Below, one piece after another: positions 35,805 to 45,023 of a stretch of 64,000 nt of DNA. The stretch's first letter is position 1, and each line of letters opens with the position of its first letter. This DNA is from Chitinophagaceae bacterium (lineage in GTDB: Bacteria; Bacteroidota; Bacteroidia; Chitinophagales; Chitinophagaceae): contig JADBXP010000004.1 of the NCBI GenBank assembly GCA_020403455.1, forward strand, positions 62,001 through 126,000. The letters run 5' to 3'. The notes under the pieces are model-generated. The model saw only the letters and a list, made by a program, of their open reading frames with translations. It searched no databases and had not been told where the DNA came from. Position numbers and translations under genes: made by a program.

Positions 35805-36617
35805 CTATTTCTTTCCGGTCAGAAAACCTTGCTGAGTTAAAATGTTTTTTAACAAACTAATTTGGGTCTCAGGCGTTTCTTCACCATCCTTTCGTTGGGT
35901 ATGAATAACGAAGAAATAAGGGTGCTTGTTTTCTTCCACCCAGCCAATCACCCAACCATTGGTCAATCCATTTTCGGTTTTTTGGCGTGACAGATAATAA
36001 GCCAGCTGGAAGGCGGCAGTGTTTTCCCGAATGAGTAGTTTCTTGACAATCTCCTGACTTCTTTTTTGAAAAGGCAATTGATTGAAATACAATTTTTTGA
36101 TGAGCCCGAGTTGCTCATCGGGAGAAATGGTGATTGAAGAATCAGCGGCCTGTTCTACCAATCCATTGATTTTTTTTGATCCGTATTGAAGTGTATCAAG
36201 TATGATCTGTAATTTTTCTTTACCCATTGTTCGTGCCACTGTTGCAAAAAATGCGGGTATTGATTGCATGAGTGCTGAATCGGTCGAAACTTTGGTATTT
36301 GCCAGGGTATCAATTAATAGAGGTGTGCGTTCGTTGGCAATTACCCCTGTTTCCAGACCGGCAACAACAAGCACCGGTTCAAAAGTTTGGTTGGGCGCAT
36401 ACGCTGAATCACGGTATTGCTTGACATTGTATAAAGTAAAGGTTCCGGCTCCGTTGTGAAACATTCCGTAAGTCCCTTCAACACCTGCCTTATCAAAAAC
36501 TTGGCCGATGGAATCATCAATACTGACATTATTGGGGGAACAGGCGGCGAATGCTGTTATAATGATGACACCCAAAGAAAAGGGCAATAAGCTGGAGAGA
36601 TGAGCAACACGCTTCAT
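35805..36617 (-). CDS. OXA-fold (class D beta-lactamase-like) lipoprotein lacking the catalytic Ser and Lys
   Basis: 270 residues with a lipoprotein signal ending at Cys26. The rest aligns by eye with class D beta-lactamases: FDKAGVEGTYGMFH, LETGVIANERTP, QYGSKKINGL, ITISPDEQLGLIKKLY, LPFQKRS, KTENG and GWVIGWVEENKHPYFFVIH. The catalytic PxSTFK motif reads PNQTFE, so Ser is Gln77 and the carbamylated Lys is Glu80. Ser119 (motif SxV) and Lys213 (KTG region, here KTE) remain. A serine hydrolase mechanism is therefore not possible. It may be a binding or sensor protein for beta-lactams or peptidoglycan; the function is unknown. A -7 element lies 16 bases before the ATG. Confidence 0.78.
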   Translation of the reverse strand: MKRVAHLSSLLPFSLGVIIITAFAACSPNNVSIDDSIGQVFDKAGVEGTYGMFHNGAGTFTLYNVKQYRDSAYAPNQTFEPVLVVAGLETGVIANERTPLLIDTLANTKVSTDSALMQSIPAFFATVARTMGKEKLQIILDTLQYGSKKINGLVEQAADSSITISPDEQLGLIKKLYFNQLPFQKRSQEIVKKLLIRENTAAFQLAYYLSRQKTENGLTNGWVIGWVEENKHPYFFVIHTQRKDGEETPETQISLLKNILTQQGFLTGKK

Positions 36618-36633
36618 AGCACGATAATTTGCG

Positions 36634-36641
36634 CAAAGGTA
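36634..36641 (-). promoter_or_regulatory. -7 promoter element for the OXA-fold lipoprotein
   Basis: TACCTTTG on the minus strand ends 16 bases before the ATG at 36617. A TTG at 36661-36659, with a 17-base spacer, could serve as the -33 element. Confidence 0.45.
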
Positions 36642-36674
36642 CAGCTAAACATCCAAGCCAATAGCTGAAACCGA

Positions 36675-37862
36675 CTATTTCACTACGCCCAACTGTTTTC
36701 CTACCTTAATGAAGGCGGCGATAGTAGTATCCAGGTGTTCACGGGTATGAGCGGCACTGAGTTGAACGCGTATCCTTGCTTTTCCCTTGGGTACAACCGG
36801 GAAAAAGAAGCCAATAACATAAACCCCTTCTTCCAGGAGTGCGGCTGCAAATTGCTGGGAGAGCACTGCATCATAGAGCATTATAGGTACAATCGGGTGA
36901 TCTCCGGGCTTGATATCAAAGCCCGCGGCCGTCATTTGTGTCCGAAAATATTGGGTATTGGCTTCCAGGGTATCTCTTAGCTCAGTGGTTTCAGTTAGCA
37001 TATCCAGAACAGCAATAGAACCACCTACGATACTGGGGGCAAGTGTATTGGAAAAAAGATAGGGCCGGCTGCGCTGGCGCAACATTTCAATAATGGCTTT
37101 TTTACCGGAAGTAAATCCGCCACTGGCTCCTCCTAGGGCTTTACCAAGGGTGCCTGTAATGATATCAACACGACCCATTACATTTCTATATTCGTGGGTT
37201 CCGCGACCGGTTTTTCCGATGAACCCTGATGAATGACATTCATCGGTCATTACTACAGCATCGTAGCGATCAGCGAGATCACAGATCTTATCGAGCTGAG
37301 CAATGGTTCCATCCATACTAAAAGAACCATCGGTAACAATAATTCTCGTTCTGCATCCGGCTGCCTCCTTGAGTTTTTCTTCCAGGTCAGCCATGTTGTT
37401 GTGCTCATAGCGAAACCGTTGTGCTTTGCACAACCTTACACCATCAATAATCGACGCATGGTTCAAGGCATCGCTGATGATGGCATCCTGCTCCTGAAAA
37501 AGGGGTTCGAAAACACCCCCATTCGCATCAAATGCAGCAGCATATAAAATAGTATCCTCTGTTCCTAAAAACCGTGACAATTTTTCTTCCAGCTCTTTGT
37601 GAATGTCTTGGGTACCACATATAAATCGTACGCTGCTCATGCCAAAACCCCTGCTGTCAATGGTTTTGTGCGCTGCTTCTATAACGCGCGGGTGAGAAGA
37701 CAAACCCAAATAGTTATTGGCACAAAAGTTCAACACCTTCCTACCGTTCACCATGATCTCTGCTCCCTGTTCACTGGCGATGATGCGTTCCTGCTTGAAT
37801 AGTCCGGCCTGGCGAATCTCTTCCAGCTCTTGCTCAATGCGGTTGACAAATGACTGATTCAT
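36675..37862 (-). CDS. kbl: Glycine C-acetyltransferase (2-amino-3-ketobutyrate CoA ligase)
   Basis: 395 residues. Fold-type I PLP enzyme of the alpha-oxoamine synthase family: NFCANNYLGLSSHPRV near the start, TDECHSSGFIGKTGRGT around residues 207-223, and the PLP lysine in GTLGKALGGASGG near residue 243. Length and these motifs fit Kbl better than BioF. It cleaves 2-amino-3-ketobutyrate with CoA into glycine and acetyl-CoA in threonine breakdown. The partner threonine dehydrogenase (tdh) is not in the window. The FKBP gene lies 38 bases upstream in the same orientation. Confidence 0.94.
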   Translation of the reverse strand: MNQSFVNRIEQELEEIRQAGLFKQERIIASEQGAEIMVNGRKVLNFCANNYLGLSSHPRVIEAAHKTIDSRGFGMSSVRFICGTQDIHKELEEKLSRFLGTEDTILYAAAFDANGGVFEPLFQEQDAIISDALNHASIIDGVRLCKAQRFRYEHNNMADLEEKLKEAAGCRTRIIVTDGSFSMDGTIAQLDKICDLADRYDAVVMTDECHSSGFIGKTGRGTHEYRNVMGRVDIITGTLGKALGGASGGFTSGKKAIIEMLRQRSRPYLFSNTLAPSIVGGSIAVLDMLTETTELRDTLEANTQYFRTQMTAAGFDIKPGDHPIVPIMLYDAVLSQQFAAALLEEGVYVIGFFFPVVPKGKARIRVQLSAAHTREHLDTTIAAFIKVGKQLGVVK

Positions 37863-37900
37863 GCGCTATGATTTTTGCTTACGAAAAATTATACATCTTA

Positions 37901-38623
37901 TTAATTCTCAACTCCCAACAATTCAACTTCAAAGATCAGGGTTGCACCCGGGCCAATTGGTCCTCCTGTTCCGGCATCGCCGTAACCTAAATCTGAAGGG
38001 ATGAAAAACTTCCACTTGCTGCCAACGGTCATTAATGGAAGTCCTTCCTGCCAACCGCGGATAACATTGCGTAAAGGAAACGTAATGGGCTCACCTTTGT
38101 CAACAGAGCTGTCAAAAACTTTTCCATCTATCAATGTGCCATGGTAATGACAGCGTACTTTGCTGTCAATAGTTGGTTTTATTGTATCCTTACCTGCCCT
38201 CATTACTTCATATTGCAAGCCATTGGGAAGGGTTACCACACCGAGGCGCTTTGCATTGGCAGCTAAGAAGGCAAGGCCTTCTTTCTTGTTGGCCATAACA
38301 CGTTCCGCATTTTTTTGCTCCTGGTATTGGCCCAGACACTTATTGATCACCTCTTCGGTTAAAATAGGCTTGGCACCATTCTTTACATCGGTGAAAGCTT
38401 TTTTAATCATTTCGAAATTCAGGTCATCAAATCCCTGTGTTTTCAGGCTTTGTGCAATCTTAACGCCTACAGAATAACTAACACTATCGGACATGGTTTT
38501 GAGTCCGGCCACCGGGGCAACCACCGGTTTGGGTTTAGCTGCCGGAGCTGCCGGTTTTTTAACCTGGGCCCAAAGGCAAATTGGGAGAACGGCGATAGAT
38601 AAAAAAAGAAGTGTCTTTTTCAT
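37901..38623 (-). CDS. Exported FKBP-type peptidyl-prolyl isomerase
   Basis: 240 residues from the ATG at 38623, which gives a signal peptide (MKKTLLFLSIAVLPICLWAQ). A Lys/Pro/Ala-rich linker (about 21-40) leads to an FkpA-like N-terminal dimerisation region (SVSYSVGVKIAQSL). The FKBP domain (about 135-238) shows VRCHYHGTLIDGKVFDSS, VIRGWQEGLPLMTVGSKW and GATLIFEVELL. It assists protein folding in the periplasm. It lies between the arginine operon and kbl, 63 bases after the argH stop. Confidence 0.94.
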   Translation of the reverse strand: MKKTLLFLSIAVLPICLWAQVKKPAAPAAKPKPVVAPVAGLKTMSDSVSYSVGVKIAQSLKTQGFDDLNFEMIKKAFTDVKNGAKPILTEEVINKCLGQYQEQKNAERVMANKKEGLAFLAANAKRLGVVTLPNGLQYEVMRAGKDTIKPTIDSKVRCHYHGTLIDGKVFDSSVDKGEPITFPLRNVIRGWQEGLPLMTVGSKWKFFIPSDLGYGDAGTGGPIGPGATLIFEVELLGVEN

Positions 38624-38686
38624 GAAAATTCCGGTTTTGTCTCGCAAAGAAACAACATTTGATTAAAACCGGCACAGGTAAAATAA

Positions 38687-40027
38687 CTATGAGTTGCCTG
38701 CTAATGTCCGAAGGCAATTGTTGACCCTTTCAAAAGGAAATTTCGCCAATACCTGCTGCATTTGTTCACGAATTTTATCGTTGCACAGTTGGCCGATCGA
38801 TCCTGCATGGGTATGTTGAATAGTCCTAGATGGCTGAAAACTTCCATCAGCGATATCTTTTCCTATTTGCTGATAGGCCTCCCGGAAAGGAACTCCCCGT
38901 TGTACCAGGCGATTTACCTCTTCAACACTAAAGACAAACTTGTATTTATCCTCATCCAGAATATTGTCACGTACCTCTATGTTTGACAGCATCAGTCCCA
39001 GCATTTGCATACAATCTTTAATGGTTTGGAAGGCCGGGAACAAATGTTCTTTTAACAATTGCAAATCGCGGTGATAACCCGAGGGCAAATTCGTGGTGAG
39101 CATGGTGATTTCGTTGGGCAGTGCACGCAATCTATTTCCATGCGCACGAATTAACTCAAAAACATCGGGGTTTTTTTTGTGCGGCATGATGCTGGAACCT
39201 GTTGTAAGTTCTGAAGGAAAGGAGATAAAATCGAACTGTTGATTTAAGAACAAACAGGCATCCATGCTCATTCTGGCCATGGTATCAGCGAGATTAGCGA
39301 GGGCTGCCGCGATAATCCGTTCTGTCTTACCCCGGCCCATCTGCGCATATACAACATTGAAGTTAAGGGCATCGAATCCAAGTAATTGAGTGGTCATTGT
39401 TCGATTGATAGGAAAAGAAGAACCAAAACCGGCTGCAGATCCAAGTGGATTTTTATTCACGACACGATAAGCAGCTTCGAGTGTGATCAGATCGTCTACC
39501 AAGCTCTCTGCATAGGCTCCGAACCAGAGACCAAAAGAAGATGGCATGGCGAGTTGCAGGTGTGTATATCCGGGTATGAGCTGGTACTTATATCGTTCAC
39601 TCTGCTGTTGCAAAAGTTCAAATAATGCAGAAGTTGATTCTACGATCTGCTCCAATTCATGGCGCATGAACAAACGAATATCGAGCAACACCTGATCATT
39701 CCTGCTTCTGGCTGCATGAATTTTTTTTCCGATGTCACCTAAGCGTTGGGTGAGTATTATTTCGATGTAAGAATGGATGTCCTCTACTTCAGCAGGCAGT
39801 TTTAGTTCTTGCCCCTGCATTTCTTGGTAGATTGTCCGCAATTCATTCATCAATACGGTCCCTTCTTCTTCACGCAGCAATTGAATTGATGTAAGCATCT
39901 GCACATGTGCTATAGAACCCAACACATCAAATGGTGCCAGGAAAAGATCCATTTCTCTGTCGCGACCCACCGTAAAAGATTCTACAGCTGCTGCCGTCTT
40001 AGTTGTATTTTTTGCCCATAGCTTCAT
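38687..40027 (-). CDS. argH: Argininosuccinate lyase
   Basis: 446 residues. The fumarase/aspartase superfamily signature GSSIMPHKKNPD is present near residue 280, and HSRNDQV appears as AARSRNDQV near residue 104. It splits argininosuccinate into arginine and fumarate, the last step of arginine synthesis. It is the final gene of the operon, and its ATG overlaps the argE-like stop in an ATGA arrangement. Confidence 0.96.
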   Translation of the reverse strand: MKLWAKNTTKTAAAVESFTVGRDREMDLFLAPFDVLGSIAHVQMLTSIQLLREEEGTVLMNELRTIYQEMQGQELKLPAEVEDIHSYIEIILTQRLGDIGKKIHAARSRNDQVLLDIRLFMRHELEQIVESTSALFELLQQQSERYKYQLIPGYTHLQLAMPSSFGLWFGAYAESLVDDLITLEAAYRVVNKNPLGSAAGFGSSFPINRTMTTQLLGFDALNFNVVYAQMGRGKTERIIAAALANLADTMARMSMDACLFLNQQFDFISFPSELTTGSSIMPHKKNPDVFELIRAHGNRLRALPNEITMLTTNLPSGYHRDLQLLKEHLFPAFQTIKDCMQMLGLMLSNIEVRDNILDEDKYKFVFSVEEVNRLVQRGVPFREAYQQIGKDIADGSFQPSRTIQHTHAGSIGQLCNDKIREQMQQVLAKFPFERVNNCLRTLAGNS

Positions 40028-41097
40028 ATAACCTGATTCAGTAGTTGAATGTATGTATTGATTCCTTCCTCTATTTCATGTATAAAAACAAATTCGTCTG
40101 CCATGTGGCTGCGCATGGAGTCACCAGGCCCCATCTTGAGGGCAGGAAATGGCATCAATGCCTTATCGGATGTGGTAGGAGAGCCGTAACAATTCTTCCC
40201 CATTTGAATCCCTGCCTTTACCAACGGATGATCAGTAGAGATTGATGTGGATCTCAAACGGAGTGACCTGGGTACAACCTGACCTTTGACGTGCGATGAA
40301 ATCACTGCCAGCACCTCCTCGGGTGAATACAATTCATTGATGCGTACATCTACAACCAGTTTACAGACGGCAGGAACGATATTGTGCGCCTTGTTGTCTG
40401 TTTCAATCACTGTTACGGTCATCTGCACCGGTCCGAGCAGGTTGGATACTTTTTCAAATTGGTAGTTTCTACACCAATCAATATCGGCAAGAGCTTTGTA
40501 GATGGCATTCTCACCTTCGCTGCGGGCTGCATGTCCTGCCCTTCCATTTATTTCTATGTCCAACACCATGAGTCCTCGTTCAGCGATTGCGAGTTCCAGC
40601 CGGGTGGGCTCACCAACAATTCCGGCAGCAATGGGTGGCAGGAGGGGTAACAGGGATTCTATTCCGTCTTTTCCAGAAATTTCTTCTTCTGCAGTTGCAG
40701 CAAATAGTAAGTTATATTTCAATCCCTGCTGATGATAAAAATGGAGAAAGGTAAAAAGGAGTGCAACCAGGGAGGCGCCTGCATCATTGCTGCCCAGACC
40801 AAATAATTTTCCATCGGCTACTTGTCCATCAAAAGGGTCTCTGGTATATCCGGAGTTGGGCTTTACGGTGTCGTGGTGAGAATTCAATAAAATGGTGGGC
40901 AGGGAGGGATCATAGTGTTGATTCAAGGCCCAAACATTGTTTAAATGACGCTGTACCGGCACACCCTTACTGGATAAAAACTGTTCAATTGATGTTGCAG
41001 TTACCTGCTCGTTCCTGCTAAAGGAAGGTGTACGAATGAGCGATTGGAGTAAGCCAATTGATTCCTGTATGATTGTATCGTCTGCGATATTACTCAT
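40024..41097 (-). CDS. argE: M20-family deacylase (acetyl/succinyl-ornithine or -citrulline deacylase)
   Basis: 357 residues. M20 metallopeptidase motifs are NSHHDTV (metal ligand), LFGLGSNDAGAS (bridging Asp), AATAEEEISG (general base and metal Glu) and GEPTRLELAIAERGLM. In pathways that use an acylornithine carbamoyltransferase, the deacylase acts on N-acyl-citrulline. The Val90 state of the carbamoyltransferase (41875-42852) suggests succinylated substrates. The gene overlaps argB by eight bases and argH by four. The argE symbol is by pathway role; exact substrate is inferred. Confidence 0.88.
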   Translation of the reverse strand: MSNIADDTIIQESIGLLQSLIRTPSFSRNEQVTATSIEQFLSSKGVPVQRHLNNVWALNQHYDPSLPTILLNSHHDTVKPNSGYTRDPFDGQVADGKLFGLGSNDAGASLVALLFTFLHFYHQQGLKYNLLFAATAEEEISGKDGIESLLPLLPPIAAGIVGEPTRLELAIAERGLMVLDIEINGRAGHAARSEGENAIYKALADIDWCRNYQFEKVSNLLGPVQMTVTVIETDNKAHNIVPAVCKLVVDVRINELYSPEEVLAVISSHVKGQVVPRSLRLRSTSISTDHPLVKAGIQMGKNCYGSPTTSDKALMPFPALKMGPGDSMRSHMADEFVFIHEIEEGINTYIQLLNQVI

Positions 41098-41878
41098 GGG
41101 TCATGGTTGTACCTGCTTTGCCAGCAAGTAATTGGTTCAATTGAGTGGCGTCACCAATTATTACTTTGTCAACGCCCTTTGTAAGTGTTTGGAATGCATT
41201 TTCCAATTTGGGCAGCATGCCGCCGGTGATGACCTGATCTGCCAGTAACTGCTGATATAATTGGTGATTTATAGCGTGAATTACAGAAGTAGAATCGTGT
41301 GTATCTCTTAACACGCCTGCATGCTCAAATGCATAAACCAGTTCCACCTGGTACTTTTCAGCGAGTCCGGCAGCAAGAGATGCAGCAATGGTATCTGCAT
41401 TGGTATTCAATAATTGTCCCGATGTATCACAAGTAATGGGCGCAATAACAGGAAGGAGTCCGTTTGCTAGTAAAGTCTGCAGGAAATTCACATTTACTGC
41501 GTCAATATCGCCAACCCATCCATAATCAATGGTGGGATGTTTTCTTTGGTGTGCCCTGATCAGTTGTCCATCAGCACCTGTAAGTCCGATGGATGTGGCG
41601 CCTTTTGCATTCAGTGCAGCCACCAGGTTTTTATTGATATGCCCTGCATATACCATGGTCACTATTTTAAGTGTGGCGTCATCTGTAATGCGTCGTCCAT
41701 TGAGCATTTGTTGTTCGATACCCATTTGCCGGGCCATATCGGTAGCCAGCTTTCCTCCACCATGAACCAATATTTTATTTGCTTGGATAGAAGCGAATTG
41801 ATGCAGGAATGTTTCCAGCGACTGCGGCTCATCGATGATGGCACCACCTATTTTTAGGATGATCAATTTTTCTTTCAT
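41090..41878 (-). CDS. argB: N-acetyl(succinyl)glutamate kinase
   Basis: 262 residues. The amino-acid-kinase fold shows LKIGGAIID at the N terminus, LVHGGGKLATDMARQMG for the phosphate and substrate site, and GGMLPKLENAF near the C terminus with the transition-state lysine. It phosphorylates the acylglutamate side chain. Its ATG overlaps the preceding carbamoyltransferase stop by four bases (ATGA), implying coupled translation. Confidence 0.94.
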   Translation of the reverse strand: MKEKLIILKIGGAIIDEPQSLETFLHQFASIQANKILVHGGGKLATDMARQMGIEQQMLNGRRITDDATLKIVTMVYAGHINKNLVAALNAKGATSIGLTGADGQLIRAHQRKHPTIDYGWVGDIDAVNVNFLQTLLANGLLPVIAPITCDTSGQLLNTNADTIAASLAAGLAEKYQVELVYAFEHAGVLRDTHDSTSVIHAINHQLYQQLLADQVITGGMLPKLENAFQTLTKGVDKVIIGDATQLNQLLAGKAGTTMTHE

Positions 41879-42852
41879 CGGGCGGAAGCATCTTTAATCA
41901 ATGAAGAAATTACTGCTTGGGCAGACCATACTCTGTTGGCTGCCTGACGTGTGACCAAACTGAAAGGTGCATCGAGTATTTCATCACTGAGCTCTACATT
42001 TCTTCTCACCGGTAGGCAATGCATAACTCCTGCCTGCCGGGTCGTTTGCCATTTTCTTTTATTCAACATCCAGCCGGGATCAGTTTCAAGCACCTTTCCA
42101 TACGTCTGATAACTGCTCCAATTTTTTACATAAACAAAGTCAGCATCTTGCAGAGCTTCGTCTTGATGTTGAGTAATTTGAGCTCCTTCAGTGAATTGCT
42201 CATTCAACTCATATCCTTCGGGGTGTGTAATAACAAAATCAGCCTCTCCCCAAGAGTTAACCCATTCAGCAAAACTATTGGCAACACAATGGGGCAATGG
42301 TTTAATGTGGGGTGCCCAGGTCAAAACTACCTTTGGCTTTCGCTTACCCAGCCATCCAGCAGAATGCATGACTTCAGTCATTGTCAATAGGTCGGCGAGG
42401 GACTGTAACGGGTGAAGAGTGGCACTCTCCAAACTTAGAATAGGTATGCCCGCATAGCGGATGAACTGCTGTAATACTTGCTCACTGTAATCTTTTTCGC
42501 GATCGATTAATCCCGGAAAAGTTCGGATGGCCAGCACATCAAAATATTGACCGAGAACAGGTGCGGCATCTTTGACATGTTCAACTGAAGTGCCATCCAT
42601 AACGATACCCTCTTGAAACTCCAGTGCCCATCCCTCTTTATCCATATTCAATACCATCACTTCCATGCCCAGGTTACGAGCAGCCAATTGAGTACTGATG
42701 CGTGTGCGAAGACTTGGATTCAGGAAGAGGAGTCCGATTTTCTTCCCCATGCCTAAGGATGAATGCAGCAAGGGTTGGGCTTTGAACTGCTGTGCTGTCT
42801 GTATCAGCGCATGGATGTCTTGCACATCTTTTACTGAAGTAAAATGTTGCAT
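41875..42852 (-). CDS. argF': N-acylornithine carbamoyltransferase, probably N-succinylornithine type
   Basis: 325 residues. The carbamoyl-phosphate loop reads FLNPSLRTR (43-51), and MHCLPVRRN lies near the C terminus. It aligns without gaps over the first 90 residues with the Bacteroides fragilis N-succinylornithine carbamoyltransferase as I remember it. The acyl-selectivity residue is Glu92 in Xanthomonas N-acetylornithine carbamoyltransferase and Pro90 in the B. fragilis enzyme. Here it is Val90, in MDGTSVEH. Published mutants with Val at this site prefer the succinyl substrate, so a succinyl route is likely. Confidence 0.93.
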   Translation of the reverse strand: MQHFTSVKDVQDIHALIQTAQQFKAQPLLHSSLGMGKKIGLLFLNPSLRTRISTQLAARNLGMEVMVLNMDKEGWALEFQEGIVMDGTSVEHVKDAAPVLGQYFDVLAIRTFPGLIDREKDYSEQVLQQFIRYAGIPILSLESATLHPLQSLADLLTMTEVMHSAGWLGKRKPKVVLTWAPHIKPLPHCVANSFAEWVNSWGEADFVITHPEGYELNEQFTEGAQITQHQDEALQDADFVYVKNWSSYQTYGKVLETDPGWMLNKRKWQTTRQAGVMHCLPVRRNVELSDEILDAPFSLVTRQAANRVWSAQAVISSLIKDASAR

Positions 42853-42861
42853 GGCGTTGGG

Positions 42862-44013
42862 TTAATTTTCCGGTTGCGGTTGATTAGATAACAGTGATTG
42901 AATTGCTTGCAAGAACATATCTGCTTCCCGGAGGGAAAGAGAAAGGGGTGGTAATAGTCTGATGACAGAAGGCTTTGCTTCACCTGTGAAAACATGGGTT
43001 TGGGAAAGCAACTCATTTTTCAATCCGGATAGTTCAGCCGGCACATCAAACCCAATCATGAGGCCACGACCTCTCACCTGCTGAAGTGACGGTATTCCCC
43101 TTAATTGTTCCATTAGGTAGTTGCCAACAGTTGTTGCGTTCACCATTAGATTTTCATCACGCATTACTTCTAATACTGCCAGTGCAGCAGCACATGCAAG
43201 AGGATTACCGCCAAATGTGGTACCCAACATTCCATGTTTGGGTTTGATGTGTGGGGCGATGAGAACACCTGCTACAGGAAATCCATTTCCCATGCCCTTC
43301 GCCATGGTATAGATGTCTGCTGAAATGCCGGCATAATCGTGCGCGAAGAAATTGCCGGTTCTGCCATAACCACATTGCACTGAATCGGCGATCATCAGTG
43401 CACCTGATTGATCACAATGTTCGCGTATTGATCGCAGAAAGGAATCAGCTGCCACTCTGATGCCACCCACTCCCTGAATACCCTCTGTTATGACAGCAGC
43501 AATTTCATCGCGATTGTTCTTGAAGCATTCAGCCAAAGCCTCCTCATCATTGAAAGGTAAAAAGATGATGGCATCTGTAACATTCACGGGAGCCAGTATA
43601 GCAGGATTGTCTGTGGCAGCTACTGCCAGAGATGTTCTTCCATGAAAGGAATGGCGGAAAGCAATGATTTTTTTTCTCCCGGTGTGAAATGAAGCCAGCT
43701 TCATAGCATTTTCATTGGCTTCGGCACCACTATTGCAGAGAAACAACTGGTAGTTTTTTTTTCCGCTTATGTGTAAAAGTAGCGATGCCAATTCTTCCTG
43801 AATGGGCAGGTGAACAGAATTCGAATAGAAAGCAATTTTTTCTAGCTGATCTTCGATTCTTTTTACCCAATGAGGATGGGTATGACCAATACTGATGACA
43901 GCATGACCGCCATACATGTCGAGGTAGCGAGTACCGTCATCACCCCAAACAAATGAACCGGCTGCTCGGGTGATGGTAACTGGTTGAAGTGGATATACAT
44001 CAAATAATTTCAT
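42862..44013 (-). CDS. argD: Acylornithine aminotransferase
   Basis: 383 residues. Class III PLP aminotransferase with NSGAEANENAMKLA, the aspartate in ADSVQCGYGRTG and the PLP lysine in MAKGMGNGFP near residue 239. Its place between argC and the carbamoyltransferase gene assigns it to acylglutamate-semialdehyde amination and not to GABA or 4-aminobutyrate use. It ends nine bases before the carbamoyltransferase start. Confidence 0.93.
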   Translation of the reverse strand: MKLFDVYPLQPVTITRAAGSFVWGDDGTRYLDMYGGHAVISIGHTHPHWVKRIEDQLEKIAFYSNSVHLPIQEELASLLLHISGKKNYQLFLCNSGAEANENAMKLASFHTGRKKIIAFRHSFHGRTSLAVAATDNPAILAPVNVTDAIIFLPFNDEEALAECFKNNRDEIAAVITEGIQGVGGIRVAADSFLRSIREHCDQSGALMIADSVQCGYGRTGNFFAHDYAGISADIYTMAKGMGNGFPVAGVLIAPHIKPKHGMLGTTFGGNPLACAAALAVLEVMRDENLMVNATTVGNYLMEQLRGIPSLQQVRGRGLMIGFDVPAELSGLKNELLSQTHVFTGEAKPSVIRLLPPLSLSLREADMFLQAIQSLLSNQPQPEN

Positions 44014-44024
44014 AGCAAAGAAGT

Positions 44025-45023
44025 TTAAAATGCTGCCGGTTTCAGCCGGAGGCCGGTTGTTTCACCTATACCAAGCAAAAGATTCATGTTTTGAACGGCC
44101 TGACCGCTGGCACCTTTCAACAGATTATCTATAGCGGAATGAATCGCCAGTTGATTGCCTTGTTTTTCTATTTGAATCAGGCATTTATTCGTGTTGACCA
44201 CTTGCTTCAAGTGAATGGGCTCATCGCTGAGAAAGGTGAAGGGATGAGATTCATAAAAGCTATGGTACAATTGTTTCACTTCCTCCAATGGCAAGCCGCA
44301 GTCCAGGATTGTGCTACAGAAAATTCCCCGCGTGAAATCGCCGCGCCAGGGCACAAAATGAACATGCGTGCCGTCATTGCCCTGAAGCTGCTGCAGACTT
44401 TCATTCACTTCCTGCAGGTGCTGGTGTTGTAATACTTTGTATGGTTGGATATTACCTGCGCGCCAGCTGAAATGGGAGGTAGGGCTCAGCGACTGCCCGG
44501 CACCGGTGGAACCGGTGATACCTGTGGTATAAACATCGCCTAAAATACCTGCATCTGCAAGCGGCAAGAGAGCAAGTTGAATAGCTGTAGCAAAGCAACC
44601 CGGATTAGCGATGTTCCGGGCAGTCGCTATCGAAGTTCTATTCAGCTCCGGCAATCCATAAACAAATGAACGACTCCCCTGCTCAGCATTTTTCCGGTGT
44701 CGAAAATCCTGTGACAGATCAATGATTGAAGTAGTGCCGGGTATTGAATGGTTGCTCAAAAAAGCTGCTGCCTCTCCATGTGACATACATAGAAACATTA
44801 CATCGACCTCTGTTGTCATCTCATCTGTAAACATTAATTCAGTTTCCCCCATCAAATCATTATGAACCTTGCTAATTGGCTGGCCCGACTGGCTATTGCT
44901 GAGGGCAAAGGAAATATTCACCTGTGGGTGATTCAATAACAAACGCATGAGCTCGCCACCTGTGTAACCGGCTGCTCCGGCAATACCAACACTGAATTTC
45001 TTTGGAAACTGGTCAGTTGTCAT
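44025..45023 (-). CDS. argC: N-acetyl(succinyl)-gamma-glutamyl-phosphate reductase
   Basis: 332 residues from the ATG at 45023; an ATG-less longer frame from 45068 would run deep into argG. The Rossmann nucleotide loop is GIAGAAGYTGGEL near residue 15, and the catalytic cysteine is in NPGCFATAIQ near residue 140. It reduces acylglutamyl phosphate to the semialdehyde with NADPH. The start overlaps the argG stop by 11 bases. Confidence 0.95.
   Translation of the reverse strand: MTTDQFPKKFSVGIAGAAGYTGGELMRLLLNHPQVNISFALSNSQSGQPISKVHNDLMGETELMFTDEMTTEVDVMFLCMSHGEAAAFLSNHSIPGTTSIIDLSQDFRHRKNAEQGSRSFVYGLPELNRTSIATARNIANPGCFATAIQLALLPLADAGILGDVYTTGITGSTGAGQSLSPTSHFSWRAGNIQPYKVLQHQHLQEVNESLQQLQGNDGTHVHFVPWRGDFTRGIFCSTILDCGLPLEEVKQLYHSFYESHPFTFLSDEPIHLKQVVNTNKCLIQIEKQGNQLAIHSAIDNLLKGASGQAVQNMNLLLGIGETTGLRLKPAAF

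Noticed and set aside
35805..36617. Active class D beta-lactamase (resistance gene)
   Set aside because: The nucleophile serine and the catalytic lysine are both absent.
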